Of a DNA stretch of 52,759 nucleotides, positions 7,507 to 15,261 are shown one piece after another. Source of the stretch: an uncultured Bacilli bacterium (GTDB lineage: Bacteria; Bacillota_I; Bacilli_A; RF39; UBA660); assembly GCA_934179675.1 (NCBI GenBank), contig CAKPQS010000005.1, forward strand, positions 1-52,759, in the 5' to 3' direction. Each line of letters begins with the position of its first letter. Within the stretch, counting starts at the first letter, position 1. The notes below the pieces were generated by a model, which made no database searches, had not been told where the DNA came from, and saw nothing but the letters and a program-made list of their open reading frames with translations. A program made the translations under genes and the position numbers.

Positions 7507-8886
7507 TTACAATTTTATTTTATTATTAATATAATTTACTAATTCGTCTATACTAATTGTTATTTGTTCCATTGTATCTCTATCACGAACTGTTACTGTG
7601 TTATTATTTATTGTTTCATCATCAACAGTTATACAATATGGTGTTCCAATAGCATCTGCCCTTCTATATCTTTTACCAATATTACCTGTTTCATCATAAC
7701 TAACCATAAAATATGAACTTAAATATTTATATAATTCTTTTGCTTTTGTACTATGATTCTTTTTAATTAAAGGTAATATATTTATCTTATATGGTGCTAG
7801 AAAAGGATGAATTTTTAATACTTCTCTTTCTTCACCACTTTCTAATTTTTCTTTTGTATAAGCATCAGCTAAAACTGTTAAAAATAATCTTTCGACACCA
7901 AGTGATGGTTCAATTACATAAGGAATATATCTTTCATTAGTTTCTGGGTCTAAATAAGATAAATTTTCACCAGAAAATTTTTGGTGTTGTTTTAAGTCGT
8001 AATCTGTTCTACTAGCAATACCCCATAATTCTCCAAAACCAAATGGAAAATTATATTCAATATCTGTAGTAGCATTACTATAAAAGCATAATTCTTCTTT
8101 AGCATGATCTCTTAATCTTAAGTTTTCTTTTTTAATTCCTAAATTTAAAAGAAAATTATAACATTCATTTTTATAATAATTAAACCATTCTAATTCAGTA
8201 CCAGGTTTACAAAAGAATTCTAGTTCCATTTGTTCAAATTCACGAACTCTAAATATAAAATTACCTGGTGTTATTTCATTTCTAAAACTTTTACCAACTT
8301 GTCCTATACCAAATGGTACTTTTAATCGCATACTTCTTTGAACATTTATAAAATTTGTAAATATACCTTGAGCTGTTTCTGGTCTTAAATATATAGTATT
8401 TTTAGAATCTTCTGTAACACCTTGAAATGTTTTAAACATTAAATTAAATTGTCTTATATCAGTATAATTTAATTTACCACATTTTGGACAAGTAATATTA
8501 TGTTCATTAATATAATTAATTAATTCAGAATTACTCATTCCATCACCAGTTAATTCTCCGTTTGTAAAATCTTCAATTAGTTTATCAGCACGATATCTAC
8601 TTTTACAATTCTTACAATCAATTAATGGATCAGCAAACGTAGATAAATGTCCACTTGCTTCCCATACTTTAGGATTCATAAGGATCGCGCTATCTAATTT
8701 AACGTTATTAATGTCTTCTTCGATAAAACGTTTCATCCATGCTTTTTTAATGTTATTTTTAAGTTCAGCTCCTAATGGACCAAAATCCCAAGCATTTGCA
8801 AGGCCACCATATATTTCACTCCCTTGAAATACAAATCCATATTGTTTTGAATAATTTACTAATTCTTCCATTGATATTTTTTCCAT
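7507..8886 (-). CDS. glyS: Glycyl-tRNA synthetase, single-chain (eukaryote/archaeal-like) type
   Basis: Class II aminoacyl-tRNA synthetase of 459 residues that charges tRNA-Gly; this is the homodimeric GlyQS-independent form. Visible blocks are the N-terminal YGFVFQGSEIYGGLANAWDF, a Cys pair pattern CKNCKSRYRADKL with later CPKCGKL (zinc-binding insertion), the motif 2 region FRNEITPGNFIFRVREFEQM, and the motif 3 region VIEPSLGVERLFLTVL. The C-terminal anticodon-binding domain ends with RYRRADAIGTPYCITVDD. The start at 8886 has GAGGAGG ahead of it. Expression should be controlled by the T-box leader immediately upstream. Confidence 0.95.
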   Translation of the reverse strand: MEKISMEELVNYSKQYGFVFQGSEIYGGLANAWDFGPLGAELKNNIKKAWMKRFIEEDINNVKLDSAILMNPKVWEASGHLSTFADPLIDCKNCKSRYRADKLIEDFTNGELTGDGMSNSELINYINEHNITCPKCGKLNYTDIRQFNLMFKTFQGVTEDSKNTIYLRPETAQGIFTNFINVQRSMRLKVPFGIGQVGKSFRNEITPGNFIFRVREFEQMELEFFCKPGTELEWFNYYKNECYNFLLNLGIKKENLRLRDHAKEELCFYSNATTDIEYNFPFGFGELWGIASRTDYDLKQHQKFSGENLSYLDPETNERYIPYVIEPSLGVERLFLTVLADAYTKEKLESGEEREVLKIHPFLAPYKINILPLIKKNHSTKAKELYKYLSSYFMVSYDETGNIGKRYRRADAIGTPYCITVDDETINNNTVTVRDRDTMEQITISIDELVNYINNKIKL

Positions 8887-8892
8887 TTTTCC

Positions 8893-9020
8893 TCCTCAAA
8901 ATAAAAAGATTCTTATTGTTTATAGGGACGATATTAGTCGTGGTTCCACCCTATTTTATTCTAAATAAGAATCTTTAAAATTACATCGCTCCAGTTTTCC
9001 ACACTATCATTGCGTTACTA
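8893..9020 (-). promoter_or_regulatory. T-box leader of glyS, unusually short
   Basis: The minus strand contains the T-box consensus AGGGTGGAACCACG (8952-8939). The antiterminator is textbook: helix ATAGGG/CCCTAT, seven-base bulge TGGAACC, upper helix ACGA/TCGT. TGGA in the bulge pairs with the UCCA end expected for tRNA-Gly. A terminator stem AAAGATTCTTATT/AATAAGAATCTTT followed by TTATTTT encloses the antiterminator; its 5' arm also builds a small stem III (ATTCT/AGAAT). Only about 70 bases lie between the predicted transcription start (about 9019) and the T-box motif, so stem I must be very small. A candidate is CGC/GCG with an internal GGA (Gly codon) and AGT/ACT above it. The T-box identity is solid; the stem I fold is tentative. 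Confidence 0.9.
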
Positions 9021-9025
9021 AATAA

Positions 9026-9053
9026 ATTATAGCATAAATTTAAACTTTTTCAA
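9026..9053 (-). promoter_or_regulatory. Promoter of the glyS T-box transcript
   Basis: TTGAAA (9053-9048) and TATAAT (9031-9026) on the minus strand with a 16-bp spacer. The -35 lies inside the end of the upstream gene. This fixes the 5' end of the leader near 9019. Confidence 0.8.
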
Positions 9054-9447
9054 CTACTTTTTTAAAAAGCATTGCTTTTTCATTATAACTAACAAAATTA
9101 GATGTTGTTTTATTATAAATTAATTTAGGATAAATCATTTCTTTAAATCCAAAATGATCATATATTTTTTTATATTTTGTTAAATATTCCTCATATTTAT
9201 TTTCAGGAATACATATTTTATTATTACTTATTTTTATAAATCCTAATACAATTACTAAAAAGTCAGCATAAACATCTTTTTTTGTTTCTAATTCATTGAT
9301 ATTTCCATATTTTATAATATATAAATCTAATATATTTTTAACATGAGGTGGCAAATATTTATTACAGAAATTAAAAGCACTATCATTTATATTTTCTTTA
9401 ACAGCAATAATATTACCATTAGCATCAATCCAACCATTATTTATCAT
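9040..9447 (-). CDS. Hypothetical protein
   Basis: Protein of 135 residues that I do not recognise. It begins MINNGWIDANGNIIAV and ends in a Lys/Val tail. It is soluble, mixed alpha/beta in appearance, rich in Asn, Lys and Tyr, with no signal peptide, membrane segment or cysteine cluster. The N-terminal WIDANGNII phrase could form a small beta hairpin. GGGGGTATAAAT precedes the ATG, supporting translation. It sits upstream of the glyS promoter and downstream of tRNA-Arg(TCT), and its end overlaps the glyS promoter -35. Confidence 0.6.
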   Translation of the reverse strand: MINNGWIDANGNIIAVKENINDSAFNFCNKYLPPHVKNILDLYIIKYGNINELETKKDVYADFLVIVLGFIKISNNKICIPENKYEEYLTKYKKIYDHFGFKEMIYPKLIYNKTTSNFVSYNEKAMLFKKVVEKV

Positions 9448-9509
9448 ATTTATACCCCCTAACTAGACCAATATACTATCACATTTAAAATAAGAAGTCA
9501 AATACTAAT

Positions 9510-9574
9510 TCGCATAAAAAAATAACTATTAATAAACTGTCCAAGAAACGGGGTTCAGTTCATTAATAATTAGT
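9510..9574 (-). terminator. Large hairpin terminator downstream of tRNA-Arg(TCT)
   Basis: On the minus strand an imperfect stem of about 16 bp (9574-9556 with 9539-9524) is followed by ATTTTTTTATG. It is well placed to end the tRNA transcript. Part of the hairpin is the IS-end-like sequence listed separately. Confidence 0.55.
9538..9562. mobile_element. Solitary IS150-type terminal inverted repeat (insertion scar)
   Basis: The 25 bases reading TGTCCAAGAAACGGGG then TTCAGTTCA resemble the outer end of IS150-group (IS3 family) elements, whose ends I recall as TGTCCAA...GGG.TCAGTTCA. No transposase is attached. It lies between tRNA-Arg(TCT) and a hypothetical gene and is probably the footprint of a lost insertion. 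The match is from memory, so it is tentative. Confidence 0.35.
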
Positions 9575-9616
9575 AATCTATTACTTAAACTCGAAAAGTT
9601 CAAGTTTTTATCAATC

Positions 9617-9693
9617 TGGTGTCCCAGAAGGGATTCGAACCCCTGACCTTTGCCTTAGAAGGGCACTGCTCTATCCAGCTGAGCTACTGAGAC
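9617..9693 (-). tRNA. tRNA-Arg, anticodon TCT
   Basis: Minus-strand cloverleaf with acceptor GTCTCAG/CTGGGAC, D arm GCTC/GAGC, anticodon loop CTTCTAA, T arm AGGGG/CCCTT with TTCGAAT, and encoded CCA. The anticodon stem GTGCC/GGCAA has one mismatched terminal pair. The anticodon TCT reads AGA, the preferred Arg codon in DNA this AT-rich. Confidence 0.93.
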
Positions 9694-9706
9694 ATCAACT
9701 AGATTG

Positions 9707-9735
9707 ATTATACATCTTTTTTTTTACTTAATCAA
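9707..9735 (-). promoter_or_regulatory. Promoter of tRNA-Arg(TCT)
   Basis: TTGATT (9735-9730) and TATAAT (9712-9707) on the minus strand with a 17-bp spacer, overlapping the end of gerM. Confidence 0.65.
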
Positions 9736-10672
9736 GTGTTTTTAACACACTTTTGTAAATTTGTTCATTATTTACTACAAAAACAACATCTTTAACATCA
9801 TAATTATCTTTAACTGATAAAGAAATAACATGAATTACTTCTTCAAGAATTTTACTATTTTCAATATCATCAAATATATAATTATTAAAAGTTAAAGTTA
9901 AAATATCATTTTCATTACTAGCTTTTAACAATTTAGTATTACTATTTAAAAAACTAAACAAATTAGTATTATATGTATTAGTACTAGTTAATTCATTAAT
10001 AATAATTGATATTTTTTCATCACTATTATTTACATATTTAGTAACAGGGACATAATAATAATTATCATTATTTTTAGAAACATAATATATATTAACAGAT
10101 TCAACATTTCTATAATTTTCAATATCATATACTCTATTAACACCATAACTTCTATCTAATAAAGGAGGTAATAATCTACCACTAGGTAAACACGTTAAAA
10201 TTTCTCCCTCAACATATAATATAACACCATTTACTTTATCTAAAGAAGTTAATGTATAAACAATACTAGAAATTAAATCTTCTTCATTTTGTTCATTAAT
10301 ATCTAAAAATTCACGACTAAAATTAACTTTCAATATATTATCTACATAATCAATGCTTAAAACCCTTGTATCACTAGGTATAATTGCACGAAATCCATTA
10401 GGCACAAATTCATTAAAAGTACCCTCAATTGTTAAAATAGATAATAATTCTTTAGCTTGCGCCACTACATCTTTTCCTGAAACAGGAACACTCGTTAAAC
10501 TAACATAATTATAAGAATCAATTAAATATATATCATTAAAAACTAAATTATTATTTTTATAATTTAATTCTTGATTAAATTTTTCTTCTTTAGGTATTAA
10601 ATATATAAGCGTCATCGCGAATAAAGCACACAAAGAAATAAGAATTTTTCTAATTGACATTTTATAAAACAT
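9728..10672 (-). CDS. gerM: GerM-like sporulation/germination protein with two GerMN domains
   Basis: Protein of 314 residues: an N-terminal membrane anchor (ILISLCALFAMTLIYLIP), then two copies of a GerMN-type domain, about residues 60-165 and 185-310. Each has the pattern of a periodic strand/helix unit (VAQAKELLSILTIEG, LKVNFSREFLDI, and in the second copy KISIIINELT, LTLTFNNYIF). In Bacillus, GerM is a mother-cell protein that helps hold the SpoIIQ-SpoIIIAH channel complex and affects spore germination. It is directly downstream of gerE, which supports a sporulation role. The start has AGGTGATAAT upstream; a second in-frame ATG five codons later is also possible. Confidence 0.75.
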   Translation of the reverse strand: MFYKMSIRKILISLCALFAMTLIYLIPKEEKFNQELNYKNNNLVFNDIYLIDSYNYVSLTSVPVSGKDVVAQAKELLSILTIEGTFNEFVPNGFRAIIPSDTRVLSIDYVDNILKVNFSREFLDINEQNEEDLISSIVYTLTSLDKVNGVILYVEGEILTCLPSGRLLPPLLDRSYGVNRVYDIENYRNVESVNIYYVSKNNDNYYYVPVTKYVNNSDEKISIIINELTSTNTYNTNLFSFLNSNTKLLKASNENDILTLTFNNYIFDDIENSKILEEVIHVISLSVKDNYDVKDVVFVVNNEQIYKSVLKTLD

Positions 10673-10693
10673 ATTATCACCTATTCAAATATA

Positions 10694-10718
10694 TGAAAAA
10701 AGCACATTTTTATGTGCC
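10694..10718 (-). terminator. Intrinsic terminator of gerE
   Basis: GCACAT and ATGTGC form a stem with a four-base loop and TTTTTT on the minus strand, between gerE and gerM. It separates gerE from gerM at least partly. Confidence 0.75.
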
Positions 10719-10719
10719 T

Positions 10720-10923
10720 TTATAAAGTAATTTCTCCAAGTTTTAAAAGTTCTACAACTGCACCAGCTCGACCTTTAACACCAAGTTTTTGCATTACATT
10801 TGAAATATGATTTCTAACTGTTTTCTCGCTGATATTTAAAGTTTTAGCAATATCAGATGTTGATTTATTATCAATCAATAATTTAAAAACCTCATGTTCT
10901 CTTTTTGTCAAAATACTTTTCAT
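10720..10923 (-). CDS. gerE: GerE-type LuxR-family sporulation regulator
   Basis: Protein of 67 residues consisting only of a LuxR/GerE helix-turn-helix: LTKREHEVFKLL, then DIAKTLNISEKTVRNHISNV and MQKLGVKGRAGAVVELLKLG. From memory the match to Bacillus GerE (74 residues) runs over nearly the whole length, including KTVRNHISN.MQKLGVKGR. GerE is the last mother-cell transcription factor in sporulation, acting with sigma-K on coat genes. The lack of a receiver domain is normal for GerE. A GAGGGAAAGG ribosome-binding site precedes the ATG, and an inverted-repeat region lies upstream. A non-sporulation LuxR-type stand-alone HTH is the alternative. Confidence 0.85.
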   Translation of the reverse strand: MKSILTKREHEVFKLLIDNKSTSDIAKTLNISEKTVRNHISNVMQKLGVKGRAGAVVELLKLGEITL

Positions 10924-10930
10924 GCCTTTC

Positions 10931-10996
10931 CCTCACTTCCCTATCGGGTGGTTTATATTCATATTATTTTATGTACAAACATAAAAGTATGTGAGG
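10931..10996 (-). promoter_or_regulatory. Nested inverted repeats in the gerE leader region
   Basis: TTTTATGT/ACATAAAA (10967-10986) is a perfect 8-bp stem with loop ACAA, and CCTCAC (10931) can pair with GTGAGG (10991), the latter pair involving bases next to the gerE ribosome-binding site. It could be a structured leader or an operator. Function is not shown. Confidence 0.35.
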
Positions 10997-11004
10997 AATA
11001 AAGC

Positions 11005-12888
11005 CTAATTTTGAATATATTTATAATAATCATGCTTTTGAATTAAAGAAGAAGCAACAAAAGCATTTCTTACATAATTATTTACTTCATTAACATAATT
11101 ATCATCAACATTACAATTTTTATTACATGTAAATTTATTTTTTAAAGCATCATATCGCCCATTTTTATTTAACCAACTATAATCACTAAATATTACAATT
11201 CCATCATTAGAAGATAATATATCTTTACCAATTAATAATCTAGAATCATAATCAAATCCAAATAAATTTAAAGTAGTTGGAAGAATATCGATAATTGAAG
11301 AATAGTTATCAATATCAATATTTTTATCTTTGCTATTCCAAATTATTAAAGAACTATGATGTAAATTATATTTATCAGTTTTATCTTCATCACTTCTTAA
11401 ATTTAAAGTTTCAAGACCAATAGGATTTAAATAATAAGGATAATGATCAGGTGTTATTATAAATACTGTATCATCTAATTTACCTTCTTCTTCTAATCTT
11501 TTAACCAAATATTCTAATCCTCTATCTAAATCAATATTAGCAGATAAATATAATTTTAATTCTTCAGGGTAATCATAATCTTTAACTAAATCATAATATT
11601 TTCTTGCTACTTCATTTTTATCATACTTATAAACTCCATGAGCACTTAATGTAACATAATTAACAAAAAATTTATCTTCATTTATATATTCTTCAATTGT
11701 ATTTTTAAACATTTCTTCATCACTAGCATGAAAGAAATCGCCCATTTTACAATTTTTAACAACACCATCTTCACAAAATTTATAATTTTTAAAGCCTAAG
11801 TTTTTAAAATAATCTTTTCGATCATAAAAATATCCATAATAATTATGATATGCAAATGTATTATAATTTTTTTGATTAAACATGCTAACTAACATATAAG
11901 GATTACTATTATTCATTGAATTTTTTAAATTTGATTCATTATCAGCTTTGGGTAAAATTCCCCAATCAGCCATATATTCCCCATCACTAGTACTTTTAGA
12001 ATAAAGAGGAGTATAATAATTTTTAAAATTAAATCCTTCATAAGTCATTTTATATAATGTGGGTGTTAATTCTTTGTCTATTGCAATAGGATATAGAGAT
12101 TCTGCTAATATATAAATAACATTTTTATTTTTATAAATACCAGTATATTCATTTTTTTTAGTTGCTTTATTATATTTAAAATAATTGTTTAACTCATTTA
12201 TTTTTTTATCTTTCACATCTTTATTAAGATCAATATTTAAAACATTATATGAGTCATCATATTCTACTTCTTTAGAAACATAAACTTTCTCATTCAAACC
12301 AAATAATGTTCTTTTAATATCTAATCTTAATTCTGTTAAAACACCTAATTTTTGTGTCATCATCAATGGTTGAGGTAAATTATAATATAGATTATAACTT
12401 GAATATATATCATTTTTTCCAATCAATAAAAATAGTAAAAAAACAATATGTGCAAAAAAAGAATATATTAGTTTTTTATAATTTAATTTTTTTTCAAAAT
12501 TAATTTTTTTATTAAATATTAATAATATTATAAATGGTAATAACAGTAATAATACTACATACCAATTTTTAATGATATAACCAATTATATTTTCATAACC
12601 AGTAACTGCATCTCCTGCCATTTTAAGTGAAGCAACAGAACAAACATATCCCATCATTTTATAATATATAAATTGTAATTCATATATAAAAACTATTCCC
12701 AAAAACAAAATATAAAAAATTATTTTATTTATTTTTTGATTAAATAAATTTTTAATAAATATTAATATAAAACTAATAGTAATACATGATAAAATTGGAC
12801 CTATTATATTGATGTCATAAAAAGTAAATATATGATATATTATTTCTAAATATATTATTGATAAAATAATATAAAAATCTTTTTTCAC
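11005..12888 (-). CDS. LtaS-like membrane sulfatase/phosphoglycerol transferase
   Basis: Protein of 627 residues. The first about 190 residues hold roughly five membrane segments; the rest is an extracellular alkaline-phosphatase-superfamily domain of the LTA synthase type. Visible parts are the metal-site start VIYILAESLYPI (the Glu of the usual ESL/ESF block), YTPLYSKSTSDGEYM with Ser/Thr candidates for the nucleophile, and FIITPDHYPYYL carrying the metal-binding Asp-His. LTA synthases transfer phosphoglycerol from phosphatidylglycerol to a growing chain outside the cell. The ESLYP block departs somewhat from classical LtaS, so a related phosphoglycerol transferase is possible. It starts at GTG 12888 behind AGGAGG, four bases after spoIIIE/ftsK ends, so the two are an operon. 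Confidence 0.8.
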   Translation of the reverse strand: MKKDFYIILSIIYLEIIYHIFTFYDINIIGPILSCITISFILIFIKNLFNQKINKIIFYILFLGIVFIYELQFIYYKMMGYVCSVASLKMAGDAVTGYENIIGYIIKNWYVVLLLLLPFIILLIFNKKINFEKKLNYKKLIYSFFAHIVFLLFLLIGKNDIYSSYNLYYNLPQPLMMTQKLGVLTELRLDIKRTLFGLNEKVYVSKEVEYDDSYNVLNIDLNKDVKDKKINELNNYFKYNKATKKNEYTGIYKNKNVIYILAESLYPIAIDKELTPTLYKMTYEGFNFKNYYTPLYSKSTSDGEYMADWGILPKADNESNLKNSMNNSNPYMLVSMFNQKNYNTFAYHNYYGYFYDRKDYFKNLGFKNYKFCEDGVVKNCKMGDFFHASDEEMFKNTIEEYINEDKFFVNYVTLSAHGVYKYDKNEVARKYYDLVKDYDYPEELKLYLSANIDLDRGLEYLVKRLEEEGKLDDTVFIITPDHYPYYLNPIGLETLNLRSDEDKTDKYNLHHSSLIIWNSKDKNIDIDNYSSIIDILPTTLNLFGFDYDSRLLIGKDILSSNDGIVIFSDYSWLNKNGRYDALKNKFTCNKNCNVDDNYVNEVNNYVRNAFVASSLIQKHDYYKYIQN

Positions 12889-12891
12889 TTT

Positions 12892-15072
12892 TTAATCCTC
12901 CTTTGAACCAAGTTTTACTAAAACTTCTCGTGGTTTTGATCCATTATTTGGACCAATTATACCCCTTTCTTCTAATATATCAATAGCTCGTGCTGCCCTA
13001 TTATAACCAAGTCTAAATTTTCTTTGCAAAAGTGATGCACTTGCTTTTCCTTGTTCAACAACAAATTCAACAATTTGATTATATAAAGGTTCATCATAAT
13101 CATTAGATGTATCAAAACTTGATTTTGCACCGGCTTCTTCATCATCCATTAAGAATGTTTCATCATATCTTGCTTTTTGTTGTCTTATTACATGATCAAC
13201 AACTGCCGCTATTTCATCTTCAGATACAAATGTTCCTTGAACACGAGTTGGTGTACTATCACCAATAGGAAAAAATAACATATCACCTTTGCCAAGTAAC
13301 TTTTCTGCACCTGTTGTATCAAGTATTGTTCTTGAATCAATACCACTTGATACAGCAAAAGCAATTCTAGATGGAATATTAGCTTTTATTAAACCTGTGA
13401 TAACATCGGTAGATGGTCTTTGGGTTGCAACAATTAAATGTATTCCTGCAGCACGAGCCATTTGTGTAATTCTCATTATTGAATCTTCTACTTCTTTAGC
13501 AGCAACAAGCATTAAATCAGCAAGTTCATCAATTATAACTACAATAAATGGCATTTTATGTAACTTTTCTTCTTCTGGTAATGTTTTATTTTGTTTTTCA
13601 ATATACATATTATAACCTGCTATATTTTTATTACCAGTTCTTTCAAATTCATCATATCTTCTTTCCATTTCTGTAACAATTTTTTTAAGTGCTATATTTG
13701 CTTTTTTAGGATCTGTAACTACTGGTGTTAATAAGTGTGGAACACCATTATAGCAACTTAATTCAACCTTTTTAGGATCAACTAGTACTAATTTTACTTC
13801 ATCTGGTTTTGTTCGCATTAAAATGGAAATAATAAAACTATTTATACATACAGATTTACCAGAACCAGTTGTACCTGATACTAGTAAATGAGGCATTTTA
13901 TTTATTTCTGTTACTTTAGGCATACCCATTATATCTCTTCCTAGAGCAACTAATAATTTAGAATCTTTATTAGGATAATTTTCTAGTACTTCTCTTAACA
14001 ATACTCCCATTAAATTTTTATTTGGTACTTCTACACCAACTGTTTTTTTACCAGGTATTGGTGCTTCAATTCTAACATCTTTAGCAGCCATAGCTAGTGC
14101 TATTTCTTTATTTAGTCCAAGTATTCTACTTACTTTAGTTCCTGATTTTATTTCTAATTCATATTGTGTTACAGCAGGTCCACAATGATAAGATATTACC
14201 TTTGCACCTTCAATTCCGAAATCTTTAAATACTTGTTCTAGTACAGGAATGTTAGATTTAGCATAAGTATCATTTGTATTATCTTTTGTTTTAGGATTTT
14301 TCTTTAATAATGTTATTGGTGGATACATATATCCACTAGTATCCATATTTTCTATTAAAGGTTTTGTTTCTTTAACTTCTTGTTTTGATGTTTTTATTTC
14401 ATCTAGTGTTTTAACTACTTTAGGACCATTTTCAAATTCTTCTTCTGCTTGTTCTATTTCTTCTTTATCTTTTTTCTTATCTTTTAAAGTCCATATTTTC
14501 TTAAAGAATAATCCTATTTTTGTAAATAATGTAGCAATATTTATTTTAAATAATATAATTATACCCGTTATACATAAAACAGTATTTACAACATAAGCAC
14601 CTGTATAATCAAATAAGGATAATAATATTGATGTAAAAATTCCTCCGATTATACCTCCACCTACTACATAGCTATATTCTGGTTTTTTAATATTTTGAAT
14701 AGCGGTCACAAAATTAGTATAAGTATGATTCCATACATCTTTAATAGTTTCTGTACCACCTTTTAAATAACTAGTATGTGCAAGTACCAATACCGCAATT
14801 AATATTAGATATAATCCCCATAATCTAGATGATGTAAAATATTTAGGTTTAGTTCTTTTAATTATACGATATAATCCATCTACAAAAACTAATGCTAGTA
14901 TTACTTTTCCATAAGCACCTGCTAAAAAAGAAGCAAAAGCAACTATGCCTTTTCCTATTATTCCAAATTCTCCGATTCCAATTATAGAAAATAATACTAA
15001 AAATAATCCGTATAATTCTGTTTTATAACTATTTTCTTTCTTTTCTTCTTTTTTCTTTTTTCTTTTTCCCAT
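12892..15072 (-). CDS. ftsK: DNA translocase FtsK/SpoIIIE
   Basis: Protein of 726 residues: a Lys-rich N-terminus, four membrane segments (about residues 20-180), an acidic linker, then the hexameric motor. Walker A is SGTTGSGKSVCIN, Walker B is FIVVIIDELADLM, and the post-Walker segment is ARAAGIHLIVATQRPS. The C-terminal gamma winged-helix DNA-orienting domain is present (ASASLLQRKFRLGYNRAARA). It pumps chromosomal DNA through the closing septum at division or into the forespore. Length and layout match Bacillus SpoIIIE; with gerE and gerM close by, a sporulation role is plausible, but sequence alone does not separate SpoIIIE from SftA/FtsK. Confidence 0.92.
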   Translation of the reverse strand: MGKRKKKKEEKKENSYKTELYGLFLVLFSIIGIGEFGIIGKGIVAFASFLAGAYGKVILALVFVDGLYRIIKRTKPKYFTSSRLWGLYLILIAVLVLAHTSYLKGGTETIKDVWNHTYTNFVTAIQNIKKPEYSYVVGGGIIGGIFTSILLSLFDYTGAYVVNTVLCITGIIILFKINIATLFTKIGLFFKKIWTLKDKKKDKEEIEQAEEEFENGPKVVKTLDEIKTSKQEVKETKPLIENMDTSGYMYPPITLLKKNPKTKDNTNDTYAKSNIPVLEQVFKDFGIEGAKVISYHCGPAVTQYELEIKSGTKVSRILGLNKEIALAMAAKDVRIEAPIPGKKTVGVEVPNKNLMGVLLREVLENYPNKDSKLLVALGRDIMGMPKVTEINKMPHLLVSGTTGSGKSVCINSFIISILMRTKPDEVKLVLVDPKKVELSCYNGVPHLLTPVVTDPKKANIALKKIVTEMERRYDEFERTGNKNIAGYNMYIEKQNKTLPEEEKLHKMPFIVVIIDELADLMLVAAKEVEDSIMRITQMARAAGIHLIVATQRPSTDVITGLIKANIPSRIAFAVSSGIDSRTILDTTGAEKLLGKGDMLFFPIGDSTPTRVQGTFVSEDEIAAVVDHVIRQQKARYDETFLMDDEEAGAKSSFDTSNDYDEPLYNQIVEFVVEQGKASASLLQRKFRLGYNRAARAIDILEERGIIGPNNGSKPREVLVKLGSKED

Positions 15073-15261
15073 GTTGAAACCTCCATTATTAAATTAATTA
15101 TATCACATTTTAATTTATAATTAAACTATTATTTTTTATTTATTATATATACTTATTATTTTATTTATATAGTAATTTAATTATTTTTTAATAAAATAAG
15201 TATTATAAATATTTATATATTTTTATAATAAAAAAAAAATTTAGTATTTTAACATGCAACC

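Noticed and set aside
10676..10718. Sigma-E-type promoter (ATA, 15 bases, CATATATT) for gerM
   Set aside because: Bases fit roughly, but the predicted start of transcription would fall within the ribosome-binding site and the ATA lies in the gerE terminator.
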